A stretch of DNA of 64,000 nt from Spirometra erinaceieuropaei (Eukaryota > Platyhelminthes > Cestoda > Diphyllobothriidea > Diphyllobothriidae). The position numbers and the translations under genes were made by a program. Shown here piece by piece: positions 34,036-46,130 of this stretch. The DNA is taken from positions 1-64,000 of the forward strand of contig CACRXP010000141.1 of assembly GCA_902702965.1 (NCBI GenBank), read 5' to 3'. Positions within the stretch are counted from its first letter, which is position 1. Each line of letters begins with the position of its first letter. The notes under the pieces were generated by a model. The model made no database searches and had not been told where the DNA came from. It saw only the letters and a list, made by a program, of their open reading frames with translations.

Positions 34036-34289
34036 CTTGTGGGTAATGTATACAAGGAGCATTGGAAAAACCGTTGGACATGTGAGTTGTAAGTATCTCA
34101 TACTGTCAAAATCTCTCAGTGGCCTACACTCGTCTACGACAGGATTCCATTTAACTTCCACCTTAATGGAGGTCTTGAAATTGCGATTATAGCGCTTGTT
34201 AATGCCCAAATGTGAAATTCTGTTCAGCAAATAAGAAGCGACATCACTAAGGACGATATCGTAGCCTCTTCGTGGACACAAGTTAGGGG
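34036..34289 (-). CDS. Exon A of unrecognised gene family, copy in segment 1
   Basis: 254 nt, open, with a strong acceptor (TTATTTTTTTCAG) and donor (AAG then GTAAGT). Encodes LCPRRGYDIVLSDVASYLL, then VKWNPVVDECRPL, then SMRYLQLTCPTVFP and VYITHK. The frame remains open upstream to 34,425, but the acceptor suggests that this upstream part is intron or another exon. Nearly the same sequence lies at 44.69-44.95 kb. Exon B, 120 nt downstream in the duplicate, lies here mostly inside the assembly gap. Function unknown; three conserved cysteines and the glycosylation sequons of exon B would suit a secreted or surface protein (inference). Confidence 0.5.
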
Positions 34290-34744
34290 CTGAAAAAAAT
34301 AAAATTGCATCGGAATAACTGCAACTGCTAGAGTCAATGGAATGCGAGATGTCTAAGATGCTGATAAATGTTTTCGACTCTCTAACCGCTGATAGTCTTG
34401 GTTTAATCATTCTTTTTCCTTGCAAATTGCGTTTATTTTGTTAGTTCTTCAACCTTCCTCGAATTTGACCATCCGCGCGACCATTCAGTTTTACGTCTTG
34501 CTGGTCGTGCTTTATTTCGTTATCTCTGTTGACCATACGGCAGTTGCACGATCAATCGGCCTCCTCAAAACCATTCAGCGATGCGAAGTCTCCAACTGTC
34601 AAATCTCTCTAATCATTTTACAACCGGGATCCATATTTGAAATTAAGCCGATGTATACCTGACACTTGCGTGTCTGCTTTGTCTGGAAATACCCATAGCA
34701 TATACAACAAGATCTTCGATTTTTGACTTTCAGAGATGATTTTT

Positions 34745-35150
34745 AATTACAGTGCGTGACCGATCTCATGAAATGTTGGCCGAAATTCTGAAATGGGTTT
34801 TAAACTACGAAGGATTAAAAGGTGGCGTTGTAATATTAGTTATTATGTAGCATAATACTATAGTTTTTCAGAATGGACAGAATGTCCGCTTTTGAATGAA
34901 CTTCTTTAGACCTCCGGCAGAAATCGTACTTGGTAGAAAATAAGTAATTACGTAGCGTGAATTTTTCACATTGATTTTCGATGGTTTTATAAATTCAAAC
35001 ATATTTCGTAGACAATATGCACGTAAAATATGTCATTTTTTATTTGGTTGGTACAAACCCACACTGCCTGTATATTTTATACCCTAAGGGAGGTTATCCT
35101 TTGGTTTTAAAGAAATTCTTATTATGAGGTTTTAAAGACCGTGCAATGTC
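34745..35150. mobile_element. Half of a foldback element (one arm)
   Basis: Begins GACCGATCTCATGAAATG and continues with CCGAAATTCTGAAATGGG and the inner motifs. The second arm, present in copy 2 to about 46,130, is missing here; sequence jumps at about 35,150-35,190 to what follows the element in copy 2. Confidence 0.6.
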
Positions 35151-36829
35151 TACATATGCAACATCGCACGTGCACTTGGTCACGCACTGTACAGTCACAT
35201 GTTTACGAAAGTACTCTAGTTTGCTGGCGCCTCCAAAGGTCGTTTGGAGCAGGGATCATCACATGATTCTAAGTGACATACAGTCATCTTCGCATAGACC
35301 GTCTGAGTGCCAAAATACACTTTGGGATTCAGGGAAACCCAATGCGATATACAGCGTGAGCAGCTGGCAAAGGGGTGATAGGTCATTCTAACTGTATGCA
35401 GTAGCGGTTTTTAGTATTGTTTGCGTATCGTCGCCCTACAGCAGTGCGATAATGAAAGCGGGTGTCTATGTCGCGTAAAAGTGTAAGCTCGGCAGTTCTC
35501 CGTGCCAAAAATAAAGAATTTAAAGCAAGCAAGGACAGCAGGATTTAATGGTATCAGACAATTTCGCGACGGCGTCTCAACTGCAGCCTGTCGTTGCATA
35601 ACACAAATAACAAGTGAGAAAGGTACAGAAGTTTGAATTTCGATAGAGAAAATCAATAAAAAACAGCAAGGTCAACGTATACTGCGCGTAGACTAATCAA
35701 TGAAATGGTAGGGCTAGATTGGCAAAATAGTATTCTGCCGAATGTATACCAAACGACATTAGTAACGATGAATTAACTTATCGTGGTGAGGACATCGATA
35801 TGCGGCTATGTCAAATTCTTAAAAAATACACGCGCATTTTTGCAGTGACGGTTGAAGAGTTCATAATTTTTCAAGTAGTTAGACGGAAATAAAGGCTTTA
35901 TTGAGATCTATGCGATGATAAACAACAGATAGTATTCCCTTAAGATATCAATTTACAGAGTGTTCTTGGAGTGACCCCGAACCAGCCATGAAGAATATAT
36001 AAAAAAGCAGATATTTGAAAAAATATGTTTGACCTCTTGAATGATCAACCGAAACAATCACGAAATGCAGTCGCCAAGATGGGGTTAGGGATGCGCAGTG
36101 CGCGCGGTGATTGAAGGGCTCAGTTGCCGCACAACCCATTGTTTCCTATAATTGGCAACTACACATTCAATGCCGGGGGTTGCACTTGATGCGCTGACTA
36201 CTTGTAAGCCCACACCCCAGTCGTTCACTGCCGAGCTGTAATGACTGTTGCGTGATAATTTCTCGGCTATCCAGTTCGCCCTCATTAAAATTTTCAGTCG
36301 CCGGCACCCTTCTCGCTTGTCCAATTAATCTGCCTAGGCAAAGCAGAAGAATATGGGACCGGGAAAATTGTGCTTGTTGATCGACTGGAAATCAGAGAAC
36401 CATGACCTAAGCGGTTCATGGCTCAGGAGGTCGTTGTGTCACTCGAGAAATTCAACCTCATGCAAACTATGGATTTGGCAGGATGTTGTTGACTGGTGTT
36501 CAACTTGAGAATTAAAGTCATTCCGTCTTGCTGCTGGATGTTCAGCCAAACGCGTTCAGAGTAATCTTTTAGACACTCCGACGTGATCACTTTGTCCGCA
36601 ACTGCAGTTGATCATGAACCCCAGGTTACATAGGCCGAAATAACGCATGCTAGTGCACGGAAATATTGAACGTCAGTTTGAAGCGTCAACACACCCATTT
36701 TGTGAGCACAGTTAATTTACTTTGCAAACTACCTTGTTTGCTAAAACGTCCGTGGTTCTAGATGACGTGTTCTTGGAATGAGGCGTAAATAGCCTTGCGG
36801 ACATTTTTCCAACTTCGTCTTTACCGGAC

Positions 36830-37270
36830 AGGAGCTGTCAAAATTACCCAATTTTTATTAATGCACCTACGCCATGTTATTGTATAAGTAACTCAAATAG
36901 AAATTATATCAACATATATACAATTACCGTCATTCCGAAAGCAGGCGTTTGATAATAGGAACCAGAATGGAACCACATAGATGAACGTGCCCATTCAGTT
37001 GGATTATGACATTCTCTCATATTGGTAACGTTTATATTCACACTTGATGTCGTTTCTATTGGTCACTGAATATGATTATATGACCAATAAAAAATCGTCG
37101 GCCTTGGTTCTTTATGCTCACTTGTTTGAACCGCCAATGTTGTTCGAAATCGTTTGGAATATGCGGACCGTTTTTCTGGTTGTTTTGCAGTGATCCAGTC
37201 CAGTTTCATTGACTGCTTTTCAGGACTTAGCTGCCCTTCTCTAGACCAATCGATCTTAAATGGCATTCGC
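36830..37270 (+). mobile_element. Penelope-like 5' region relic, inverted relative to 26.3-26.8 kb
   Basis: The reverse complement of 26,440-26,760 matches here (GTTGGATTATGACATTCTC, TTGGTAACGTTTATATTC, TGACCAATA, CGGCCTTGGTTCTT). The matching copy-2 pair is 39.69-39.96 with 47.2-47.47 kb. No RT follows on this strand. Confidence 0.5.
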
Positions 37271-37439
37271 ACAGATCTACGGGTTTAATTGCAGTAACTT
37301 AAAAAGTGTTTTTGGGGTGTACTTTAAGAACCCTATTCACAACTGAAAATGAAGCTCTGTGAACAGGGAAAGCTTGTGGTATGGAAAACGCAAACTGCCC
37401 AATGAAAACATGAAATTGTGAGCACGAGTCACATGAGTT

Positions 37440-37495
37440 AACGGTCAGATGTGGTTATGCGGCCGCACCACACCCTGATTCTGACCGTTTATGAC
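37440..37495 (+). repeat. Remnant of telomere-tract module (copy 3 of 5)
   Basis: GGTCAGATGTGGTTATGCGG and a short stretch after it are followed at once by CCTGATTCTGACCG. In copy 2 (47,802-48,035) the same two ends are separated by about 200 bp that include the flank and the CCCTAA-like tract, so the middle has been lost here. Confidence 0.6.
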
Positions 37496-38235
37496 GAGAA
37501 GCCTTGACCTTTCGCTATTTCGGGGCTTGATTTATCTTAGACTGCCCAAAAACTCCATGATTTTATCAGGCATTCTAAACGCAGAAAACTTTGACACTCC
37601 CGAGCAATATGTACACAGGATGGTCGCCGTCGTCGACCTCGGTAAAAAAAGCCATGGTTTCTGGAAGCCCACTCTAAAACCCCATCAAGACGGAGAGACT
37701 CTCACACGGCGGATACTAATCTAGGGAGACTAGCATAACCGTCAAAGGCACGAGAAACTAGAAAGCCCACCTTGAGGACTGTGAAACCCGGGGCTGCGTA
37801 TGGCCGACTGATGCTCATTTAAGTCGCTGTCAACCACGTCGTTAATTTAGTTTGCATCGTAGAACCGTAATTTTTACAAACACTTTTCTAGTGATAAATG
37901 GCCGTTGTCGACCTCTTCAAAATTCACCCTTACAATTTTGCTTATCGCTCAACTCGTTTGCTGTACGTTTCATGGACTCTTGACAGTTTAGCAGATGGAG
38001 ATGCTTGTGAGTGTGGTTTAGGCTGAAATCTAATAACCCTTGTCATTCTGCCGATAAGGATGTTTAACTTCACCTACAGTCGCGCACAATATACGATACA
38101 AAACACTTTAAACACACTCTAGTTTATCAGCCAAATGTACTCTCAGCAGTTCTTATTTAGTCAATGATGTGTTTTTTAGTTGAGACAAATTCGTCGGTTA
38201 ACTCACTTTACTGCGTTCTGTTTAAAACGGCAACA

Positions 38236-39620
38236 ATTCTGTACGATTAAATTTGCTTTGCCCGCAACTGCACCAGATCCGATAAACGACTCCAGATGTT
38301 TCTTGCCGTGGCAGTGTGTCTTTCGGTTTCATCACCGGACGCCTTATGGTGGCCTCCGGGCTGTGTGCAACTCCAACCCCATGGTTTGTGAGGAGGCGCC
38401 AACAGCTTCCTAAACGTTATTGACTTACGGAAGCGCTCGCCAAAATTTGGGGAACATGCGGTTTGACATTTCGTCCCTTTTGCCTATTCGCCAGTTGAAG
38501 AAGTTGTGCGGGCACCCATTTTTTCTGAAAACCCGTCGAGGATATTGGAATTCGGCAACATTGTCTTTCGTATCATTACGGTTCGTCTCTACACACCGAT
38601 ACAGCGTTCTTACGTAGCTGCGCTTGTGGTTGATTGGGCGGTTGCTGTTGAAGTTCAGTATTTGCGTCGTGTTCATCGCTGTCCTGATCATTTTGGTCTT
38701 TAGGCCACCACAATCCGCGCAACAGGCGAGGACATCAAGGAATGCCAGCCGGTTATTTTATTCTTCCTCCATCGAAAATTGTGTGTCGGGAGGACGTTGT
38801 TGAGACGTTCTTTGAACGCTAGCACTTGATCCCGTTCGATGACGACGAAAGTATCGTCCACATACCGAGCCCAGAATTTCGGTCTGCGGTGTTGGAAGAC
38901 CAGCGACTCTAGCCGTTGTAGGACCGCCTCGGCAATGAATCCCGAAATCGGTCAGCCCATTGGTGTTCTCCTCACCTGCTCGTAGATTGTTCCGCCGAAC
39001 GTGAAGTTTGTCCTGAGACAGAACTTTTGAAATGAAGGACTTGGGCATGTCCAAGAATATTCTCCGTTTCATTGTATTTGCTTTACAGGAGTAGCTCGAC
39101 GGTCTAGATTGCCAGATCTTGGGTGATAGTAGCAAGGAGGGATGTGACATCAAAAGGTACCATGACGTCACGTGGCAAGAGACTAACTCCTTTAAGATTC
39201 TTCAGCAATTTTGTTGACGAACAGAAGGTGGTGTCCGATTCAGCGGTCAGAAATTTAAGACGCCGAAGCGGCCATTCGCTAGCCCGGAGAGCAGCGCCCT
39301 CCACGTGCACCTTGGGGAGACCATAGAACCGGGCCAAGGCCGTTTCTTGGGCTCTCGTCATGCGTCGGTCGGCCGGTGTTATTACATCCGACTTCCACAA
39401 TGCCAATAGTGTCGCATTTATTTCGCATGAAAGTGACTGTATGGAGTTTGTTTCACATGGAGCATAAAACTGGCGATCCTGCAGTAGGTTTTTCGGCTTC
39501 TGAAGGTAGTCTGTTCTGTCCAGTACGACGGTGGAACGCCCCTTGTCCGCGGGCACGATGGTCTCCCGTGCAAGAGACCACCGATCCGTATTTAGACGTT
39601 TTTCAACCATTTATCACTGC
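38236..39620 (-). pseudogene. Penelope-like retroelement, reverse transcriptase and start of GIY-YIG domain
   Basis: Minus-strand order: TIVPADKGRSTVVLDRTDYL and FYGLPKVHVEG (39.6-39.3 kb), LKFLTAES, then PFDVTSLLATI with the motif A aspartate (39.15 kb), FGGTIYEQVRRTPMG with a stop where Ser or Gln is usual, PISGFIAEAVLQRLESLVF, then ARYVDDTFVVIERD with the catalytic YVDD (about 38,850-38,870), LNFNSNRPINHKRSYVRTL (38.65 kb), GVGVAHSPEATIRRPVMKPK and SGVVYRIWCSCGQSK, the first part of a GIY-YIG nuclease. There the sequence ends at the edge of duplication copy 1 (about 38,255). Palm residues survive, but frameshifts and stops make it inactive. The VHVEG where PKVHK is usual, and the lost (RPIVS) segment after it, show local damage. 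Confidence 0.88.
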
Positions 39621-40079
39621 GTTTTGGGATGATTTATTGAAACGAGGTCAATGGCAGCCATGGAAAGCGACATGCAAGAACCAAGGCTGATGACGTTTCC
39701 TTGGTTATATTAACGTATCCAGTGTATGGTGTGACCAACAGAAGTCAGACCAACCGTCAATATAAACGTTACCAACACGTCGAAATGTCATAATCCAATT
39801 GTATGCAGGCGTTCCAACAGGCGGTTCTGTTCTAGTCCCTATTATCGAAAGCTTGCTTTAGGATTGACGGTAATTTCATATCCGTGGATTTATGTCCTCT
39901 TCCAAATACTTAAAAAATAGCATAAAACAGGTACGTCAATAGAAATTGGGTTATTTTGACAAAAGTTACACATTCAACAATAGTGAGTATGGGGGAGGTT
40001 AAGGGCGTTCAGTGTTCGGTTGTCAGATCCTAGTTCTGTCTGGGATTTAGGGAGGTAGAAGAGAAGCCGTCTCTGTTTC

Positions 40080-40340
40080 GGCACCATAACGCGTCACCGC
40101 AGGTATGTACACGTATGCTGGGTTTGTTTTTACCCAGAAGGGACCTTAGCACCTGTTCAAACGCTGTATGAGAGCACACGGCTATGTGGAATAACCGTAT
40201 GGCCACTGTTTCTTTCGTCGCAAATACTCGTTGACGCAGGAACTTGAAGTGCCTCGCCGACGCTTAATAGATGACTCGGAATGATTGATTGGCGTCTTCT
40301 CGGTAGCCGCTGTCAACCGAGTGCGCCAGGCATCTTCCCC
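40080..40340 (-). pseudogene. Penelope-like element C-terminal fragment, copy in segment 2
   Basis: The minus strand reads VDSGYREDANQSFRVIY, then FLRQRVFATKETVAIRL. It corresponds to 27.06-27.32 kb. Downstream in its own orientation come a spacer and then the 5' region and RT of the element at 39.6-38.2 kb, so a truncated upstream copy precedes a longer one, head to tail. Confidence 0.55.
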
Positions 40341-42149
40341 TTCCCTCTTTATTAAACCCCCGACAGAAGTAGAACCTGACCACTGAACTTTGAACCCCCT
40401 TCAACCCAGTCCAGCCATTTTGATTATTATCGGATGCTCAACATTTTCTATTCTTCCCATTTATTAATGCACAGGCCTCTGAATGAATAATGTAAAGCGT
40501 ACATTTGTCATGTGTGCATGGGTATTACTGCTGTAAAAGCTTTTTCATTTCTGTACTCATTTTCGGGAATGTTGATGGTCTGCCGTTTATGTACTTAGCA
40601 ATTAATTGTCTGGAATACCTGTTCTGGCGACAGCGATTTTCGACAATCATAAGAGCTAACTCACTGCTATCAGCTGAGCAGATTCTCCCTACTCACTGTA
40701 CCAAACAACCGACCAAATTTTGCTTCATGTTTAAAGATTCGAAACTCCCAAATTTGGTTTATTGTCCGTAGCACGTATTAAGATAGACGACTTGTCGGCT
40801 ACTTCCGTCAGGCCATCAACTCAAAATACCATCCAGGAAGGGGAGCGTAACTTTGATGTACAGTGCCTCGCACGAACACTGACATTAAGGTCAACAATGT
40901 CCACGGGGAAAAAGGGGCTGGGACGGTGAATTTGGTTTTCAGTGATCGTATAATTGCACAGCAGCTACCACATCATAATCTCCTCCTACTCTTCCCATTC
41001 TCCCACCTGGACGCGATGGCATGACTTTGTCTCGCAATCAAACTGCAGGCGCAGAGCGGTGGAAACTATTGGCAGAATATCATTACCGACATAATTTCTC
41101 ATTTCTCTGTCGGTAATGTTATTCAGTATAGCTTACTCCCGACATAGCATGAATTCAGGAAATTGCTAACTTCAGTGTCCGCGATTAACGCAGACCTGAT
41201 TCGACAACACTGAATGGGAGCTAACGTTTAAAACGTCGGGTAAATGGATAAAATGGATAACTTATCAATTAACTGTTTACTCCAGCAACTGTGTTATTCG
41301 AATCCTGCTTCATAATAATTGTCCATACCATTAAATTCTTGGGTAAGGGGATCGTTTTTGCCTGCGGTGGACGTAATAATATACAAGACTTCCTACTGAA
41401 TTTACTTAGTAAGCGTTGTTGGATTGTTTTTTCCCGTCACTTGCCAGGCCTTAGTTTTTGTGTTCTCTACATGTTGCATCTACTTGTGCTGTTCACCTTC
41501 CAATCAACCTCTTCGAGAACCAGGGGTTCCAGGAAGGTCTGTGTGTACTCATTATTAAACTCCTAACCCCGGACATGTTAGATGTCATGCGAAAATATCC
41601 TCCGTAATCAACGGCATCCCTGGGGCAGCCTATTATCTACAATCAACCGCCCATATAGTTTTCCGATCCCCGTAGTATTTACCATTCCTTCGTGGCTACC
41701 TCTAGTACATGTGTCAGCTAGAGACATGTCGGGACAGAGTACTTCGAAAGTTTTTCATAAAAATGAAAGTTCTTACGGCTGAGATAATAAATTGCTGCTT
41801 ACGTTTTTCCACCTGGTTGCTGCGCGAGACACGTTTTATCAGTGTGGAACGGGAAGGTTCCACACGTTTGTTTAAGACAGGCGGCGTTTAATCCAAGCCA
41901 TAGACGATATTGTGTCTTGCGAATCCAGGCAGCCCATCCCGACACGGAACCTCCTTCAACCGCTTTGGTGTGCCAACCTGTTGTCGCATCCACAGAATTT
42001 ACACTGTGGTTTAAGATACAATGCCCATATCACTCAGATGGCAGGGCTAAGTAGGCTTTCTATCCGTCCGTAACAATCAACATGCCTTTCTCCAGTTCGT
42101 TATTACCGGCCTGAGAGTTTGCAAGATGCTGTTTGGTAGCCGCACCTGG

Positions 42150-42460
42150 TGGACACAATACTGTTAGGATTGAGGTTAATTGTTAGGATCAAATTTCATG
42201 GTAACGAGTTAGGGTTGGGGGTTAGGGTTTAGGGGTAGGGGTTATAGTTGGGGGTTAGGGTTAGTGTTGAGGGGGTAGGGCAACTAATTCTCAACCATTT
42301 AATGTAAACCGCGCATTCCCAATGCTTTTCTTTTGCAGTCAACTACCTCATTTCGTCCCTTGCGCGTTCTTAGGCTCCACCTGTAAACACTCTTGTGACC
42401 ACCGGTCCCGTATTAGAGGTCACTGTGGTGTGTTAACTTCAGGTGGGGCTGCATATTAAT
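42150..42460 (-). repeat. Module with telomere-like tract (copy 4 of 5)
   Basis: TTAGGG-type tract (about 42,165-42,280), then GGGCAACTAATTCTCAACC, CGCGCATTCCC and CTTTTCTTTTGCAG, ending near CAGGTGGGGCTGCATATTA. It is the duplicate of 32,400-32,760. Confidence 0.75.
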
Positions 42461-43550
42461 ACTTTACAGAGTTTAATGTTTACACTCAAACTGACAAAGC
42501 GCTTCACTGTCCTTCTACAATTCACTTGCGCGATTTTTTCCGAGAAAATCTTCGTCACATATAACGTGTCTACGTGCATGCCGTGCCCCATTACATTTCC
42601 AGATTTGACTTTTCCTTTTATTGTATTTCATCATCATTCTGCCTTTCTTGTTTAGCTTCCTCCTTGTTCTTCATTTAGCATGTTTGTATATTTTTGCCAA
42701 TTAATACGCCTCCTGCTTTTTACTACGGCCAACTTTATTTGCACTTTCGACCGGCGCATCCGGCCAGTTGTCGTTTACTGCGTACTTTAATGAATCGCGA
42801 CCTTTAGTTAGTTAGGCAATGACGGTAGGCTCAGTTGACTGGAATTTTCTGGCTACCAGTTTTGGTAGATTTTCCGTTTTGTACGTTTGTCAGTTGTTTA
42901 CATTCTAAGCGATTTAAAATAATTTAGATGCAATTTTGGTTTTTTACGCATTCTTTTTTTTTCTTAAATTACTTTCGCGCCCGAACGCCTCTCCCGTATA
43001 AGCCTTATTACCACCATTCCCGTTAGACAAGCTCCTTATATTATCTGCTTCTTATCGGGTACCAACCTTACAATCGCAGATTCTCGTAATAATCGAATGC
43101 TTCGCCAATCACTCCCTTTGAAAATCTCCGTTTCATTTCACTAATGTGGCACTGCGTGCAGCGATTGTTGCAAGTTGTGATCGACAATGTCAAGTGAGTG
43201 CTCAACTTTCTGGGTGGGAGCCGGATCGCTGAGTTTCTTTTATTTTGATAGCATACTTGCGCAGCATCTATCTCCACTCCCTCCCACCTACCCCTGAGCC
43301 CGATGTCACGACGGTGTCAGTAAGATCTGAGGCGGGATAGGGTTCCGGTGGAGAGCACAATGAAAAGCCGGAACTATGCATGCCATTGCGCTCTCTGTTT
43401 GTCCGCAAACAGTGATCAGTTTTTTCCACAAGTAAATAGGCTGGTGGGTCAGATCCCAACCGGCGACACATGGGTCTGCAAGTGGATGTGCCAAGGCTAT
43501 GCATAGCTTGGCTGGCTGCTGCTGGCTGCTGCTGATAACAACGATGACGG

Positions 43551-43556
43551 TAATGA

Positions 43557-43590
<34 letters not shown>

Positions 43591-43633
43591 GGTGGTGGTG
43601 GTGGTGGTGATGGTCGTGGTGATGGTGGTGAGG
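43551..43633 (+). repeat. (GAT)n(GGT)n microsatellite
   Basis: Eight or so GAT units followed by about fourteen GGT units, with small interruptions. It lies in the part of copy 2 that corresponds to the gap in copy 1, and may be the reason that gap exists. The Val/Met-rich and Thr-rich frames across it are repeat artefacts. Confidence 0.9.
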
Positions 43634-44269
43634 GAAGGTTGGTGGTTGTCCTCACTCGTTGTGTATGTATGCTTCAATGTTGTCAGTGTGTATGTGTGCG
43701 CATCCTCAAAAGCGCCCGGTGGATCCCAATCTAGCTGCCATGTCGATTTGTAGCATTTATTTCTTGATTCGCTTTAGGGTGTGAAGAACCAATATGATGG
43801 GTATTTTAATAATTCCCAAAATAATATTAATTTTAATAATTCAAATCTGCCAAAACATCAAAGAATTCCCAAAGGACTTACTTATCACCCCCACCTTAGG
43901 AATTATCGCCTGGATAACTTGCAGGATTGTTTCAATACCTGCAGAACCAGGAACCTTTGGCTATTGTTTTATTTGCCCTGCAGCGGACTACAATATGCAC
44001 TTCCCAGTCAAACGCGTTTCGGCCGAATCGGCATACAAGAAGTTGCCAATAAATCTTCGGCGACCCTTTTTACAGCACTGGATGTGCATAGCCGCTGAAA
44101 AGTGGCATGTATCTCTTCAATCAAATTGTCAGTGTTAACAAAAACAAAATGCATAATATGAGTATATCCTGCAATAGACAGCAGCACATTTTAAAATAAT
44201 AAAAATTTGATTCGTTCTCTGTTCGCTTGTCTAACATGTCAGATATCCGCATTTTCTCATTGGCAGAAG

Positions 44270-44572
44270 TCACTGGTAGCACCATAAATCATCGAGTTTC
44301 TGAATGTGTTGATTGGTTAGGTTTGAAATGTCCGTGAGTGCTGCCTTTGTCAGATGACTTAAGTCGGGTTCGCCGTAGATGGTGACAGTAGAGGAAGTAT
44401 CGTTGAAGAGGTTTTCGATATCGACTGCTGTCAAACGTATCATATTTCTTGCTTTAGTTGATTTTTCCCAGTACGAAATGTCCACGGTCGATACGGCTGT
44501 GATGTTGACAAAGCTGAATTTGAGCCGTCTGTTAACTTTATATTTTCGCTCATTTTGGGAAATGAGCGGACT
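44270..44572 (-). CDS. Exon B of unrecognised gene family, copy in segment 2
   Basis: Begins after TTATTTTAG at 44,573-44,574, in phase 0 with exon A. Encodes FVNITAVSTVDISYWEK, ARNMIRLTAVDIENLF and QHIQKLDDLWCYQ, then a stop. About 100 residues. It aligns with exon B at 5.3 kb around FVDISYWG, VRLTAVE and LWCFQ. Two or three N-x-S/T sites (NIT, NDT) are present. The stop after LWCYQ may be real, or a donor may lie just before it. Confidence 0.45.
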   Translation of the reverse strand, partial: SPLISQNERKYKVNRRLKFSFVNITAVSTVDISYWEKSTKARNMIRLTAVDIENLFNDTSSTVTIYGEPDLSHLTKAALTDISNLTNQHIQKLDDLWCYQ

Positions 44573-44692
44573 CTAAAATAAATTACTGTTTACTTCTTTC
44601 GACGTATTTAGTAGTTAAGACGACATGAACAACAAGATATGTTGGGAGAAATCAGCTGGGAAATGAAAAAAACTACGCATCTTGAAACTTAC

Positions 44693-44946
44693 CTTGTGGG
44701 TAATGTATACAAGGAGCATTGGAAACACCGTTGGACATGTGAGTTGCAAGTATCTCATACTGTCATAATCTCTTAGTGGCCTACACTCGTCCACGACAGG
44801 ATTCCATTTAACTTCCACCTCAATGGATGTCTTGAAATTGCGATCATAGCGCTTTTCCACACTCAAATGGGAGATTTTGTTCAGCAAATAAGAAGCGACT
44901 TCACTGAGGACGATATCGTAGCCTCTTCGTAGACACTGGTTGCGGG
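44693..44946 (-). CDS. Exon A of unrecognised gene family, copy in segment 2
   Basis: 254 nt, bounded by a TTTTTTTCAG acceptor and an AAG|GTAAGT donor, and open: CLRRGYDIVLSEVASYLL, KWNPVVDECRPL, SMRYLQLTCPTVFP, VYITHK. LCPRRGYD has become CLRRGYD, so the proline is lost. The frame stays open upstream to 45,172, which could be an additional exon or read-through of an intron. It is separated from exon B by a 120-nt intron. This pair, with 5.7-5.1 kb, gives the best definition of the family. Confidence 0.5.
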
Positions 44947-45264
44947 CTGAAAAAAATGAAATTGTATCGGAAAGTGTGCAAAATTTGGACTCCATGGAAT
45001 GCAAAATGTCTGCGCTGCTTATAAATGTTTTTGACACCCTGACCGCGGATAGTCTTGGTTTGAACATCCTTTCCCCTTGCAAATTGCTTTTATTTCTCAT
45101 TTTTTCAACCTTCCTCGAATATGACGTCTCCAACTGTCGAATCACCCTTAACAATTTGCCGCCGAGAGTCATATTTAAAATTATGCGCGCGTCTGCTTTG
45201 CTTGGAAATAACTATAGCATACGCATTAAGACCTTAGGTTTCTGATTTTCAAAGATGATATTTA

Positions 45265-46130
45265 ATTCCAGTGCGTGACCGATCTCATGAAATATTAGCC
45301 GAAAGCCTGAAATGGGCTTTCAAACAGTACGGATAAAAAAGATGTCCGCTTTTAAATGCACCTGTTTTCGACCTCCGGCAGAAATCGTACTCGGTAAAAA
45401 ATAACTTAAAACTTAGCATGAATTTTTCACATTCATTTTCGATGATTATATAAATTTAAACATATTTTATAGTGAATATGCTCGAACATTTGCTCTCTTT
45501 TGCTTGTTTGGCACAAAACCACACTGTGTTTATATTTTTTTACATTCAGGGAAGTTATATTTGGTTTTGAGGTTTTGGAAACCGTGCGATGTTCATATAT
45601 GCAACATCGCACATGCCCGTATACATTGCAAGATTATATGAATGTTCTATAATATCTTCTTAAAACCATAGAGGAACATACGATTTTTCTTACGCGAAAT
45701 GCATACAGCTTGTGGAATGCAATCGCTAAACGTTAATACAACGTTAAGTCAGGCTCGAAATTATTCGCAAATGAAAAAACATTTTCCAAATTTAAATGTC
45801 TAATTTTACCGGCAGAAAATGACAAGAAAATATTATTTTTACCAAAAAAGCAAAAAATATGTTTTTGTACATTTTTAAAAAATATATTTTAATTTATCAA
45901 AACATGTATCATCAATGCGCAAAATTCATGCTACTAAAGCAGTCATTTGTACAAAGCTTGTTGTTTGCCGGAAATCAGAAAGACACACATTCAAAAGCCG
46001 ACTTTTCGTCGAGTCCGAAATACTATAGATCTGTGCTAAGCCATGACTAATACTACAACGCCACTTTTCAAATCCTTCCTAACTGGAAGCACATTTCACA
46101 ATTTCGACTGACATATCATAAGTTCGCTCA
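45265..46130. mobile_element. Foldback element, copy 5
   Basis: The left arm starts GACCGATCTCATGAAATATT. The right arm has AAGCAGTCATTTGTACAA, CATTCAAAAGCCGAC, GAAATACTATAGATCTG and CATATCATAAGTTCGCTC, the inverted counterparts. A short palindrome around CGATGTTCATATATGCAACA lies near 45,590-45,610. In duplication copy 1 only the left arm remains. Confidence 0.6.

Larger units (their letters stand above)
26333..38255 (+). repeat. Segmental duplication, copy 1
   Basis: Collinear with 39,566-48,845 in direct orientation. Matching anchors include 26,340/39,570 (GCAAGAGACCAC), 27,246/40,266 (GACTCGGAATGATTGATTGG), 31,330/41,110, 32,555/42,275, 33,541/43,260, 34,040/44,697, 35,250/46,200, 36,960/47,330 and 37,500/48,050. 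Copy 1 alone has about 3.0 kb at 27,850-30,827, about 230 bp near 35,440-35,690 and about 200 bp near 36,030-36,235. Copy 1 lacks about 0.5 kb present at 45,615-46,125. Divergence varies along the length and I have not measured it. Confidence 0.88.

Noticed and set aside
35411..35656. 81-codon minus-strand frame as a gene
   Set aside because: It lies in sequence found only in copy 1 and has no recognisable motif.
39123..39690. Plus-strand frames opposite the Penelope-like RT
   Set aside because: Antisense shadows of the RT coding sequence.
43306..43753. Thr/Ile-rich and Val/Met-rich frames of 84-123 codons
   Set aside because: They are translations of the GAT/GGT microsatellite on either strand.
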